A stretch of DNA of 64,000 nt from NCBI RefSeq assembly GCF_029407905.1, contig NC_073628.1, positions 87,168,501 through 87,232,500 on the forward strand. Direction: 5' to 3'. The stretch comes from Bubalus kerabau (taxonomy: Eukaryota; Chordata; Mammalia; Artiodactyla; Bovidae). Shown piece after piece: positions 46,401 to 57,191 of this stretch. A program made the position numbers and the translations under genes. A model generated the notes under the pieces. It was not told the DNA's origin. It saw only the letters and a program-made list of their open reading frames with translations, and did not search any database. Numbering within the stretch: position 1 is the first letter of the stretch; the number at the start of each line of letters is the position of its first letter.

Positions 46401-46560
46401 GGGTGATAAGATTATGAGTTCATTTTTGGACATGTGCAGTCTGACAAGTCTTTGAGATATCCAAGAGAAGAGGTTAAATAGACAGTGGGATATATGGCCC
46501 TGGGTGGGGTTAGAGATATGGTTTGGGAGTTGTGTATTTATAGATGCTAATTGAAATCAT
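43490..46560 (+). repeat. Ancient mammalian repeat split by a young L1
   Basis: The left part starts L2-like ('atgccatgtactgtgctggg', 'agagagcttacattttag'), and both parts carry the old repeat's phrases ('gaatctactgcaataattcag', 'gttcatttttggacatgtgc', 'gagatatccaagagaag'). Interrupted at 44047-45955 by L1. Confidence 0.5.
44047..45955 (+). mobile_element. Young ruminant L1, 5'-truncated (1.9 kb)
   Basis: ORF2 C-terminal region through the 3' UTR and A-rich end. Perfect 11-bp TSD AAAGTTTTAAG at 44036-44046 and 45956-45966. The open frame 44314-44991 (225 codons) is the ORF2 C-terminal part ('TIKLLEENIGKTLSDINHS'), and 45085-45597 continues it in another frame after an early stop. It is the best-preserved LINE coding stretch in the window but cannot be active because its 5' part is missing. 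Confidence 0.94.
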
Positions 46561-46805
46561 GGGTATGGATGAGCTTGCCAGAGTGAGCAGCTCAGAAAAC
46601 CAGGACTGAGCCCTCCCTAAAGAAGGTCAGCATTTAATGGCTGGTGATATAGGTTGTAGGTTAAGGCTCTTTACTAGAAAGAAAGAGAATGGCTACAGAA
46701 GGCTAGGAAAACCTATAGAGCTATATGGCAGCCAAAGGCAAAGTCAACTCTAATGAATGCTCAAATATAATGTGGACTGAGCAGTGTCTGTCAGATTTAG
46801 TGTAG
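46561..46805. other. CATSPERE intron, unassigned
   Basis: Nothing recognised with confidence. Confidence 0.4.
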
Positions 46806-48478
46806 GCCAGTTCCAGTTCAAGACGGTGACTAAGGAACCTCCTGAACTTACATCCTCCCACAGACATACCTGTCCTACAGCTATGTGTAGAACAATTCCC
46901 TCCAAAAGAAAACCAGAAATTCACTGAGCAACACCTACACGTTGGGTGAATAAGAAAAACCCACCCACATAAAAATGGGTAGGGAGAGACTGAGGCACCA
47001 TCTCACCCAAAACCCCATCCTACCAAAGCAATATACAATGGAGAGGGAGCTCACAACTCTTAACTTCTCCCTAAGAGGTTTGGATCTAATATCCAGTACC
47101 TCAACTTTTGAAACTTCCACCTGAGGGATGGGACCCCTAAACACCTAGCTTTGAAAGCCAACTGGGCTTCATCCATGAAACCCAGAAGGGTAGAGCAAAC
47201 AAATGGGCTCCTGAGAACTCTTGGTAGCTAACCCCCTCTCTCATTATCCATCCCTCCCTCTCCACCCCAGCACAGAACCAGCAGACTGAAATGCTCATTT
47301 CCCAATCTTTCCACAAAAGAGTTGTTGTTGTTCAGTTGCTAAGTTGTGTCCAACTCTTTGAGACTCCATGGACTGCAGCAGGCCAGGGGTCCCTGTCCCT
47401 CACCATCTCCCGGAGTTTACCCAAGTTCATGTCCGTTGAATTGGTGACGGTATCCAATCATCTCATCCTCTGCTGCCCTCTTCTCCTTTTGCCTTCAATC
47501 CTTCCCAGCATCAGGATCTTTTCCAATGAGCTAGTTGCTTATCCTAGAAGCTGCCATCTGAGGGCTAGGCTCCTAACATAACATTAATCTAGGGGCCTCC
47601 CCAGAGACTGGGGAAGCTAGCAGGTGCCCTCCTGCTGCCTCTCCCCAGGTCACCTGAAATGATGATATCTCTGCAATGATGCTGTGCATTCTTCTGATGC
47701 CCCAGCTTCCACGGCTGTTCCTCAGGGGGACACACCACTTGATCACCTGGCTCTGGTAGGCAGCAGAGCTTAAGTTCACTAGTCCCACAGGACTGTGTCA
47801 GAGAAACTATTCTTAATTGGTTATTCTCTCAGGGCTCAGCACAGAGGGAAGAGAAAGCAAGGCCCATCTTCCAGTCTTTTTCTAAAAGTAGTCCACTTGT
47901 AAACTGTGAAAGCTGCTGCTTGCGGGTCCAGCTTCCAGCCAATCTGCATCTAGGTTCTGACTGAGATCCTCTCTCTGGGATACTGATAGGTCTTGGTACA
48001 CCCTCAACTACTGGGGAATGCTAAGAACTAAGAAGGCAGCTTGGGCAATCACAAGGGTTTAAAGGACAGCAACTAGGGCTGGGCCAAACAGTAAGTTCCA
48101 TCTCCTACATAATACCACTCCTTCTTGCTGGGAGAAGTGGCTGTTTTATCTATTGCGCAGAAACTAACACAGAAAAATCAAGGAAAATGAAGAAACAGAA
48201 AAATAATTTCCAAACAAAAGTACAAGATAAAAACTTCAGAAGCAGACCTTCATGAAATGGATATAGGTAATTTACCTGATAAAGAGTTCAAAATAATGGT
48301 CACGAAGGTGCTCACTGAGGTCAGGAGAACAATGCACAAGCAAGTGAGAATTTCAACAGAGATAGAATATGTAAGAAAGTGCCCAACAGATTTAGTGCAG
48401 GTCAAAGCGATTCTAATGAGAAGTAATGGGTGGAGTGATAAGATAGAAAGCAGGCTGGATGGGTTAGCAAAATAGGGA
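46806..48478 (+). repeat. Old L1 5' UTR and ORF1 start, split by BovB
   Basis: 'ccagttcaagacggtgac', 'gtgtagaacaattccctcc', 'gagaagtggctgttttatct' and 'tgataaagagttcaaaataatggtc' follow an old L1 5' UTR into ORF1. The frame at 48257-48475 reads the ORF1 start ('LPDKEFKIMVTKVLTEVR'). A BovB 3' piece interrupts it. Confidence 0.7.
47321..47546 (-). mobile_element. BovB 3' end
   Basis: 'gttgttgttgttcagttgct', 'cagcaggccaggggtccctg', 'tcctctgctgccctcttctcc', 'gatcttttccaatgag': antisense BovB terminus inside the old L1. Confidence 0.87.
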
Positions 48479-48493
48479 TGAAATATAGGGAAT

Positions 48494-48822
48494 TGGGGCT
48501 TCCCAGGTGGTGCTGCTGCTGCTAAGTTGCTTCAGTCGTGTCCAGCTCTGTGCGACCCCATAGACGGCAGACCACCAGGCTCCCCCGTCCCTGGGATTCT
48601 CCAGGCAAGAGTACTGGAGTGGGGTGCCATTGCCTTCTCCCAGGTGGTGCTAGAGGTAAAGAACACACACGCCAGTGCAGGAGACATAAGGGACTTCGGG
48701 TTCAATCCCTGAGCCTGGAAGATCACCTGGAGTAGGAAATGGAAACCCAGTATTCTTGCCTGGAGAATCCCATGGACAGAGGAACCCGGAGGGCTACAAG
48801 TTTGACAAGACTGAGCACATCA
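48494..48822 (+). repeat. Bov-tA SINE split by a Bov-A2 monomer
   Basis: Head 'ggggcttcccaggtggtgct' (48495-48514), then an inserted SINE, then the body from 48639 ('ggtggtgctagaggtaaag') to 'acaagactgagcacatc'. The body lacks part of the final segment. Confidence 0.9.
48515..48638 (-). repeat. Bov-A2 monomer inserted in Bov-tA
   Basis: (GCT)n then antisense Bov-A. Perfect 13-bp TSD CCCAGGTGGTGCT at 48502-48514 and 48639-48651. Confidence 0.93.
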
Positions 48823-49047
48823 GTGTTACTTCAGTGTCGAAGTAGTTGTTACAGAGGGTGGAAACTTTGGTTGACCAGAGAAAGAAAGATTTCCAGGTAG
48901 TGTTGGTGACTTATATAAAGTTGGTGATCAATTTGCCCTGTTGTGTAACTTTCTTTACTTGGCTTATCAGATGTCACTGCAAAGAAAGTAGGTAGTTTGG
49001 GGCTTGTCAAGAGGGGGCGCCACATTCTAGAAATGTAAGAGAGTACT

Positions 49048-49316
49048 GCTGCTGCTAAGTCGCTTCAGTCGTGACCGACTCTGCATGACCCCATAGACGG
49101 CAGCCCACCAGGCTCCCCTGTCTCTGGGATTCTCCAGGCAAGAACACTGGAGTGGGTTGCCATTTCCTTCTCCAACGCATGAAAGTGAAAAGTGAAAGTG
49201 AAGTCGCTCAGTCGTGTCCGACTCTTAGAGACCCCATGGACTGCAGCCCACCAGGCTCCTCCGTCCATGGGATTTTCCAGGCAAGAGTACTGGAGTGGGG
49301 TGCCATTGCCCTCTCC
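49048..49316 (-). repeat. Bov-A2 dimer SINE
   Basis: Two antisense units. Perfect 12-bp TSD TAAGAGAGTACT at 49036-49047 and 49317-49328. Confidence 0.94.
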
Positions 49317-49414
49317 TAAGAGAGTACTAGAAAGTAGTTATTAAAACAGTAGGCCTTGTCTGAAATGTAAGAAAATAGGAAATAAAAAGGAAGAGGTTAG
49401 AAGTTAGAGGTGAA

Positions 49415-49609
49415 GGGACTTCCCTGGTGGTCCAGTAGCTAAGACTCCATGCTCCCAATGCAGGGGGTCTGGGTTCTATCTCTGGTTAGGGAACTAGATC
49501 CCATGTGCCACAACTAAGAGTTTGCAGGCTGCAACTAAAGATTTTGCATCCTGCAACCAAAAAAAAAAAAAAAAGATACTACATGCCTTCATTAAAAGAA
49601 AAAAAAATG
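49415..49609 (+). repeat. CHR-type SINE, full length
   Basis: 'gggacttccctggtggtcc', 'agactccatgctcccaatgc', 'ctgcaactaaagattttgc', A-run, 'agatactacatgccttc', A-run. TSD TAGAGGTGAA (49405-49414) and TAGAGGTTAA (49610-49619), one mismatch. Confidence 0.88.
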
Positions 49610-50100
49610 TAGAGGTTAAGGTCCCAATGAAGGTGAAGAAGAGTTGTAGTGGGTGTAGCTGAATTAGCCAACTGGGAATGTCTGAGAATAAGATGTCTGA
49701 ATTGATGCTTTAGTAAGCAGAGAAGTTATGTTAGTATTGATCATGCCTCAGACATAACATTGGGAGAGGATGGCCAAAGTACGGTGCAGGAGGGGGACAT
49801 CAAGGATTAGGAAAGGCCATGATGGGGGGTGCTTGCCATAGAGGTGAAAACAGGATGGCATTGAATGAAGGGGAGTTTGGAGAGGGTGCAGAAGTGAGGA
49901 CAGAGAAAGGACAGGGGTACAGCAGATGCCAGGAACCTCAAAGAATAAGTGTTTTAAAATTTTGTTTTCTGTTTTTCAGAAGAACCCTGATCTGCAAGTA
50001 GTGATGGTGCTCTGTGGCACAGACAGAGCGCAGAGGACAGGACTTAGGTGAACTTGCTGGTTAAACAGTGACAACTCCAAAGGACACAGTGCAAAACTTG

Positions 50101-51183
50101 AGGTGGTTGAGAATTGGGCCAGAAAGCAAAGAAACAGTAAGATCTTTGCCTCCTAAAAACTGATTTCCAGTCACTGGTTTGCTCATGAAAAGGGCTCTCT
50201 TACCACCAGCTAACCTCTGCTCTGCCTCTGGACCTTTCAGGGCTCAGGCATGACAGAGACTGAACTGCAGTCACTAAACTAAAGGACTATCCCTGTGTTG
50301 CACCATATTCTCTGGTTGCTGAAATCCAGCTCCTGGGAGGTGAGCTGGGCAAATACGTGAGATCCCTTAGTAGTGAGATCTCCTTTTACTCTTTCCTCTC
50401 CTCCCTAACTCATCAACTCCCTCCCCCCTCTGTTGGTGGATACTTGCATGGACAAATGTTCTTAATATTCATCTAAATCAAACGTATAGACCTAATGAGA
50501 GAGAAGTTGCTGCAAAAAGGCTATGCATGTTTCCCAAAGTTACTTATTATTAGAAACAGGCATGACTTATCTCATTTGCAGATTATTCATACCATTAACC
50601 TCCCATTAAGGAGGTTAAGGAGTCAGTAATATTTAAAATAGGGCCATAAGTAGTTTAATTGTTCATGGTCCACTCTTGTTTAATGTTTTCCAAAACAAAA
50701 AAACAATAACATAAGACAGAGAAACAGAATCATCTGCAGTCCCAACTTTTGTGTTAAGACTTTTTCCTCTGCTCTCGAAGGAAACTAAAGCTGAGTCCAG
50801 GGAAATGCTTTTCCTACCTGTTTCCTGTGTGCATGGGAATGATGACTGGTGGTCAAGGCTGACCCAGAGTCAGCAGGGGCACAGCCACTGCCTCCTTTCC
50901 GTCCCCACTGCTGCAGTCTACCATGTGCCCTTAGGTGGAGTTGAAAGTCACTTTTGATTGGGAAGACAATGGCCGTTGAGGAGGATGAGCATAAGGGGAC
51001 CTGAGGTGCAGTAACAATTCTCAGGAATTCCTTCCTGCTGTATCCTTGGTATAATAGATACATACAACCTTTAGGATGTCACATATAGGACAGAGTATAA
51101 AGGTCCCAGGAAAAGAGGGGAGAGCTGTGTTTCCTTTTCTGTATCTTTCCCGAATTAAAGCCTAATTAGGCACCAGTCATTAC
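50101..51183. other. CATSPERE final intron near its donor, unassigned
   Basis: No repeat or additional exon recognised over about 1.1 kb downstream (in gene sense) of the 54-bp exon. Intronic conservation cannot be judged from one sequence. Confidence 0.5.
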
Positions 51184-51237
51184 CTGGGAATCACTCCAAA
51201 GGTCTCTATTGCAAATATAGTGGTTAGGTTACAGAAA
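51184..51237 (-). CDS. CATSPERE: CATSPERE penultimate coding exon (54 bp)
   Basis: Acceptor CTATATTGCAG, donor CCCAG|GTAATG. With the AG carried over from the upstream exon it reads S-FCNLTTIFAIETFGVIP, and its last two bases AG combine with T from the next exon to give Ser. It contains an Asn-Leu-Thr N-glycosylation sequon in the extracellular juxtamembrane region. It is too short to appear as an open reading frame and was found by searching for the segment joining the two flanking exons. Its length is a multiple of three and both boundaries are phase 2, so skipping would be frame-neutral. Confidence 0.92.
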
Positions 51238-51604
51238 CTGCAATATAGAAAAATATTAAAGATTAGATTAAATACAATATATAAAAGACTCTGGCCCATC
51301 TCTATGGTAACCAAATCATGTATAATCTTAGTTAAGGTGTCATTTTCTTTTTTATTTTTTGTTTCAAGATAGTAATTTTATTACTACCAAAAGAAATTTT
51401 AATCAAACTGAGTATTGCCTTCCATTTTACAGAGAAAAAGCTCCACTGTAATGAATGGGAATTATGAATGAAATATATTTTAATGTATACTCCTTTCTTT
51501 GTTCTCTTGATAATTTTACTGCAAATTCACAGTGGGTAAACTGATGTGGAAGAATTGCTAAGCATTTTGTTTCCTTCAGTGGACAACTTCACTAATCTCA
51601 TTAG
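51238..51604. other. CATSPERE intron, unassigned
   Basis: The polypyrimidine tract of the 54-bp exon is short and weak (ATTTTTCTATATTGCAG). Nothing else recognised. Confidence 0.5.
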
Positions 51605-52276
51605 CTTTATTTTATTTTTTTGCGTTTTTTTAAAATCGAAGTACAGTATAGTTGATTTACAAGGTTGTGTTAATTTCAAGTGTAAAGCAAAGTGATTCCA
51701 TTATACATTTATCTATTCTTTTTCAGATTATTTTCCCTTATAGGTTATTATAAAATATTGAGTATAGTTCCCTCTGCTAAACAATAGATCCTTGTTGTTT
51801 ATCTATATTATATACAGTAGTCTTTATATGCTAACCCAACCTTCTAATTTATCTCTCCCATCTTTTTTCCCTTTGGTAACCATAAATTTGCTTTCTATGT
51901 CTGTGAGTCTATTTCTGTTTTGTGAATAAATTCATTTTTGTCTTTTTTTAGATTCCACATATAAGTGATATTATATGATATTTGTCTCTGTCTTGCTTAT
52001 TTCAGTTAGTATGGTAATCTCTAGGTCCATCCATGTTGCTGCAAATGGCATTATTTCCTTCATTTTTGTGTCTGAGTAATATTCCACTGTGTGTTTGTGT
52101 GTGTGTATAAAACATCTTCTTTATCCATTCATCTGCTGATAGACATTTCGGTTGCTTCTATGTCCTGGCTATTGTAAATAGTGATGCAGTGAACATTGAA
52201 GTGCATGTATCTTTTCAGATTATAGTTTCCTCCAGATATATGCCCAGGAGTGGGATCCCTTGATCATATGGTAGCT

Positions 52277-52570
52277 CTATATTTAGTTTTTTAAGAAACC
52301 TCCATACTGTTCTCCATAGTGGCTGTACCAATTTACATATCTACAACAGTGTAGGAGGGTTCCCTTTTCTCCACATCCTTTCTGTGAAAGTGGAAGCTGC
52401 TCAGTTGTGTCCGACTCTCTGCGCTATATTTAGTTTTTTAAGAAACCTCCATACTGTTCTCCATAGTGGCTGTACCAATTTACATATCTACAACAGTGTA
52501 GGAGGGTTCCCTTTTCTCCACATCCTTTCTGTGAAAGTGAAAGTTGCTCAGTTGTGTCCGACTCTCTGCG
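52277..52570. repeat. 147-bp tandem duplication across an L1/SINE junction
   Basis: Copy 1 is 52277-52423 and copy 2 is 52424-52570. Each contains the L1 segment plus the first 40 bp of the antisense Bov-tA. I count two differences between the copies (gtggaagct vs gtgaaagtt). Only copy 2 continues into the rest of the SINE. Confidence 0.93.
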
Positions 52571-52733
52571 AGCCCATGGACTATATATAGTCCATGGAAT
52601 TCTCCAGGCCAGAATACTGGAGTGGGTAGCCATTCCCTTCTCCAAGGGATCTTCCCAACCCAGGAATCAAATCCAGGTCTCCCACATTGCAGACGGATTC
52701 TTGACCAGCTGAGCCACCAGAGAAGCCCTAGCA
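52531..52733 (-). repeat. Bov-tA SINE in L1
   Basis: Antisense, from 'gtgaaagtgaaagttgctca' to 'gaccagctgagccaccagag'; its first 40 bp are also present in the upstream duplicate at 52384-52423. Confidence 0.9.
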
Positions 52734-53325
52734 TTTATTATCTGTAGACTTTTTGGTAATGGCCAGTCTGATGGATGTTGATATTAACCCCTTATCAGAT
52801 ATATAATTTGCAAATATTTTCTCTCATACTGTAGGTATGAAGTCAAGGATCCTGATTCCTCCAGCTCCATTTTTCTTTCTTAGGATTACTTTGATTACTT
52901 GAGGTCTTTTGTGTTTTCATAGAAATTTTAAGATTTTTTGGTTCTAGTTCTGTGAAAAATACAATTGGTAATTTGATAATGATTGTTTTGAATCTGTAGA
53001 TTGCTTTGGGTAGTATAATCATTTTGGCAGTATTGATCCTTCCAATCCAAGAACATGGTATATCTTTCTATTTGTATCATCTTCTTTAATCAGTATCTTA
53101 TAGTTTTCTATAGTTTTCTTATAGTTTATTATAGTTTTCTTTTCTTATAGTTTCTTTAATCAGCATCTTATAGTTTTCAGAGTACAAGTCTTTAGTCTCC
53201 TTAGGTTTATCCCTAGGTATTTTATCTCATAATTTAGCATATTTCTTGGAATGAGATAGTATATAACTAAATAAACATTAATATATGATTTCATCTATCT
53301 TCATGTGGGAGAAGAGAGAGGAAAA

Positions 53326-53512
53326 GAACTTAATTTTATTGAGTCCTTGCTATGTGTCCAGCAAAATTAGAGATTTTTACCCAGATACATCATTTAATCC
53401 TCAGAATAAAGATAGGTTTTACTGACTTACTTTACAGATAAATAAACTTAAAAAGACTGCTATTTGCTTAAGACTAGATAGTTACTAGTGGTAAAATTTG
53501 GATTCAAACCAA
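53326..53512 (-). repeat. MIR SINE
   Basis: 'tattgagtccttgctatgtg', 'catcatttaatcctcagaat', 'ttacagataaataaacttaa', 'aatttggattcaaacc': antisense MIR. Confidence 0.78.
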
Positions 53513-53514
53513 AG

Positions 53515-56262
53515 TAGACTCTCTAGCATAATGTTCTCAAGGTCCATTGATATTGTTTCAAGTGACAAGATATCCTTCTTTTTATGGCCAGATAATATTC
53601 CACTGTACATATACCACATTTTCTATAACAATTCATCCACCCTTGGGCACTTACATTTGTTCCATATCTTGGCAATTGTAAATAATGCTGCAGTGAACAT
53701 TTAGTTCAGTTAAGTTCAGTTGCTCAGTCATGTCCAACTCTCTGCAACCCCATGGACTGCAGCACGCCAGGCTTCCCTGTCCATCATCAACTCCTGGAGC
53801 TTGCTCAAACTCATGTCCATCAAGTCAGTGATGCCATCCAACGATTTCATCCTCTGTTGTCCCCTTCTCCTCCTGCCTTCAACCTTTTCCAGCATTAGGG
53901 TCTTTTCCAATGAGTCAGTTTTTCACATCAGGTGGCCAAGGTATTGGAGCTTCAGCTTCAGCATCAGTACTTCCAATGAATACTCAGGACTGATTTCCTT
54001 TAAGATGGACTGGTTAGATCTCCTTGTAGTCCAAGGGACTCTCAGGAGTCTTCTCCAACACCACAGTTCAAAAGCATCAATTCTTCTGTGCTCAGCTTTC
54101 TTTATGGTCCAACTCTCACATCCATACATGACTACTGGAAAAACCATAGCTTTGACTAGACAGTAAAGTAATGTCTCTGCTTTTTAATATGCTGTCTAGG
54201 TTGGTCATAGCTTTTCTTCCAAGGAACAAACATCTTTTAATTTCATGGCTGCAGTCACCATCTGCAGTGATTTTGTAGCTCCCCAAAACAGTCTCTCACT
54301 CTTTCCATTATTTCCCCATCTATTTGCCATGAAGTGATGGGACCAAATGCCATGCTCTTAGTTTTCTGAATGTTGAGTTTTAAGCCAAATTTTTCACTCT
54401 CTTCTTTCATTTTTATCAAGAGGCTCTTTAGTTCCTCTTCACTTTCTGCCATAAGGGTGGTGTCATCTGCATATCTGAGGTTATTGATATTTCTCCTGGC
54501 AATCTTGATTCCAGCTTGTGCTTCTTCCAGCCCAGTGTTTCTCATGATGTACTCTGCATATCAGTTAAATAAGCAGGGTGACAATGTACAGCCTTCAGGT
54601 ACTCCTTTTCCTATTTGGAACCAGTCTGTTGTTCCATGTCCAGTTCTAACTGTTGCTTCTTGACCTGCATACAGTTTTCTCAGGAGGCAGGTGAGGTGGT
54701 CTGGTATTCCCATCTCTTTCAGAATTTTCCAGTTTGTTGTGATCTAAATAGTCAAATGCTTTGGCATAGTCAATGAAGCAGAAGTAGATGTTTTTCTGGA
54801 ATTCTCTTGCTTTTTCTGTGATCCAGTGGATGTTAACAATTTGATCTCTGGTTCCTCTGCCTTTTCTAAATCCAGCTTGAACATCTGGAAGTTCACAGTT
54901 CATGTACTGTTGCAGCCTAGCTTGGAGAATTTTGAGTGTTACCTTGATAGTGTGTGAATGAGTGAAATTGTGTGGTAGTTTGAACATTCTTTGGCATTAC
55001 TCTTCTTTGGGATTGAAATGAAAAGTGACATTTTCCAGTCCTGTGGCCACTGCTGAGTTTTCCAAATTTGCTGGCATATTGAGCGCAGCACTTTCACAGC
55101 GTCAGTTTTTAGGATTTGAAATAGCTCAGCTGAAATTCCATCACCTCCACTAGCTTTGTTCGCAGTGAACATGGGGGTGCATATATCTTTTCAAGTTGGT
55201 GTTTTTGTTTACTTTAGATAGTATAGAGGAATGGAATAGTTGACTCATATGGTAGGTTCTATTTAATATTTTCAGAAACCTCCATAACTGTTTTCCATAA
55301 TGGCTACATAAATTTACATTCCCACCTACAGTGCACAAGGGTTTCCTTTTCTTTACATGCTTATCAACATTTACCTCTTATCTTTTTGGTAACAGTCATT
55401 CCAACAGGTATGAGGTGATATCTCACTGTGGTTTTGATTTGTATTTCTCTGATAATTAGTCATATTGAAGACCCTTTCATGTACTTGTTGGCCATCTGTA
55501 TGTCTTCTTGGCAAAAATGTATAATTAGTTCCATTTTAAAATTGGATTTTTTTTTCTTTTTGATATTGAGTTGTATGAGTTCTTTATATATTTTGATATT
55601 AACCCCTTATCAGTTATATAATTTGCAAATATTTTCTCTCATACTGTAGGTTGCCTTTTCATTTTTTTGCTGGGCAGAAGCTTTTTAGTTTGAGGTAGTT
55701 TCACTTATTTTTTATTTTGTTGGTGTCAAATAAAAAAATACTGCAAAGACTCACATACAGGAGCTTACCATCTATATTTATTTCTAGGAGTTTTATGGTT
55801 TTAGGGCTTATGTTGAAGTCTGTATTCCATTTGCAGTTAATTTTTGTGTATGGTGTTAGATAGTGGTCTAATATCATTCTTTCATGGGTCTAATTTTCCC
55901 AACACTGTTTTTGAAGAGATTGTCCTTTCCCCCACTGTATATTCTTGGCTACTTTGTCATAAATTAAGTGCCTGAATATGTGTGAGTTTATTTCTGGAGA
56001 CTTCTGTTTTATCCCATTGATCCATGTGTCTTTTTATATGTATATCATACTGTTTTGATTATTGCTTTGCAATATAGTTTGAAATCAGGGAGTAAGATGC
56101 TTCCAGCTTTGTTGTTCTTTCTCAAGACTGCTTTGGCTTTGAGGGATCTTTTGCAGTTGCATACAAATTTTAGGATAGTTTGTTCTATTTCTGTGAAAAA
56201 CATCATTGGAATTTTGATAGGGGTTGCTTTGAATCTGTAGATTGGTTGGGTAATATGGAACT
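53515..56262 (-). repeat. Older L1 (antisense) split by BovB
   Basis: Left 53515-53700 ('gataatattccactgtacat', 'taaataatgctgcagtgaac'). Right from 55173 ('gttgactcatatggtaggtt', 'caggtatgaggtgatatctc', 'ccacactgt'-type ORF2 text to 'gttgctttgaatctgtagat'). BovB lies between with an 11-bp TSD. Confidence 0.85.
53701..55161 (-). mobile_element. BovB LINE, 5'-truncated (1.46 kb)
   Basis: Antisense BovB from its 3' end ('agttcagttgctcagtcatg') to the RT region ('catcacctccactagctttg'). Perfect TSD GCAGTGAACAT at 53690-53700 and 55162-55172. Minus-strand frames at 54255-54545 and 54646-54987 are RT relics (for example 'NNLRYADDTTLMAES' with the RT box YADD). Confidence 0.95.
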
Positions 56263-56446
56263 TTTTCTTCCTCTTCTTTTTTTTTTGAAGAGCTTTCCAC
56301 TCAGCTCCTTTTCTCATACCCTCAGTTCCTTTTCTGTGGGTATCTCTTATAAGCTCTTTTCTTCTAGTATGTCAGTTAACTTATTCACTGTGGAAGATGC
56401 TCACATTTATATTTTCAAAACTCTTGACCATCAGCTATTCTCTCCA
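56263..56446. other. CATSPERE intron, unassigned
   Basis: Pyrimidine-rich; nothing recognised. Confidence 0.4.
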
Positions 56447-56652
56447 ACTCTAGTCCTAAAGCATCTGTCTATCAATGTGGGAGACCTGGGTTTGATCCCT
56501 GCGTCGGGAAGATTCCCTGGAGAAGGAAATGGCAACCACTCCAGTACTCTTGCCTAGAAAATCCCATGGACGGAGGAGCCTGGTGCAGGCTACTGTCCAT
56601 GGGGTCGCAAAGAGTCGGACATGACTGAGCAATTTCAATTCACTTCACTTCA
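56447..56652 (+). repeat. Bov-tA SINE
   Basis: 'cctaaagcatctgtctatca', 'ggtttgatccctgcgtcggg', 'ggggtcgcaaagagtcggac' through 'actgagcaatttcaattcac'. Confidence 0.88.
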
Positions 56653-57150
56653 GGACATCTTCACTCAGATATTTCATTGTCCTCTCATATGCAAAGTCAG
56701 AACTCTTATCTCATTATTTCCCGCAAAGCAAAACCACCTCATTATCTACTGTGGTCAAAGAAAATACCATAATTTTTAATCACCTAGTCTAGAAAACTTG
56801 AAACCATATAAATTCCTTCTTTTCCTTCATTTGGCACATTAAATCAATATAATATCTCTTTCCCTGATAACTATTTATTAGACTTTTTCCTTTCCATTCT
56901 TACTGGCAACACAGCTTCCTTTGATCCTTGTCTTGTTAATTCCATTTCTCTCATTTATCTATAATTTATTTTCTGTTCATAGGATTCTTTCTTCACAGGC
57001 TAATTTTCCTAGAACTACTCTCTCATCACAATGCTCCTCTAGTAAAGATACTAAAGAGGCTTTCTAGGACATGGTTTGAGATTGACTTCAACATTATGAA
57101 TTGCCTTGGATTAATTTGCATCCTTCGTTTTTTACCTTCCCCATGCAACG
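56653..57150. other. CATSPERE intron, unassigned
   Basis: Nothing recognised. Confidence 0.5.
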
Positions 57151-57152
57151 TA

Positions 57153-57189
57153 TTGGGTTGGCCAAATGAACGAACTTTTTGGCCAACCC
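57153..57189. mobile_element. Collapsed mariner: two terminal repeats only
   Basis: TTGGGTTGGCCAAA is followed almost immediately by its inverted partner GAACTTTTTGGCCAACCC, with TA on both sides (57151-57152 and 57190-57191). These are the tips of a ruminant mariner (TTGGGTTGGCCAAAAAGTTC type) with the interior lost. Confidence 0.8.
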
Positions 57190-57191
57190 TA

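Larger units (their letters stand above)
48840..50100 (+). repeat. Probable ancient repeat with two SINE insertions
   Basis: GA-rich sequence ('ggttgaccagagaaagaaag', 'tgtctgagaataagatgtctg') resembling 19590-19640; the class is unknown. Interrupted by Bov-A2 (49048-49316) and a CHR-type SINE (49415-49609). Confidence 0.35.
51605..53262 (-). repeat. L1 (antisense) with SINE and tandem duplication
   Basis: 'agttgatttacaaggttgtg', 'ccatccatgttgctgcaaatg', 'ctgctgatagacatttcgg', 'tccatactgttctccatagtgg', then ORF2 sequence ('gattgctttgggtagtataa'). Internal deletions join distant L1 segments around 52840. It holds a Bov-tA and a 147-bp duplication. Confidence 0.85.
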
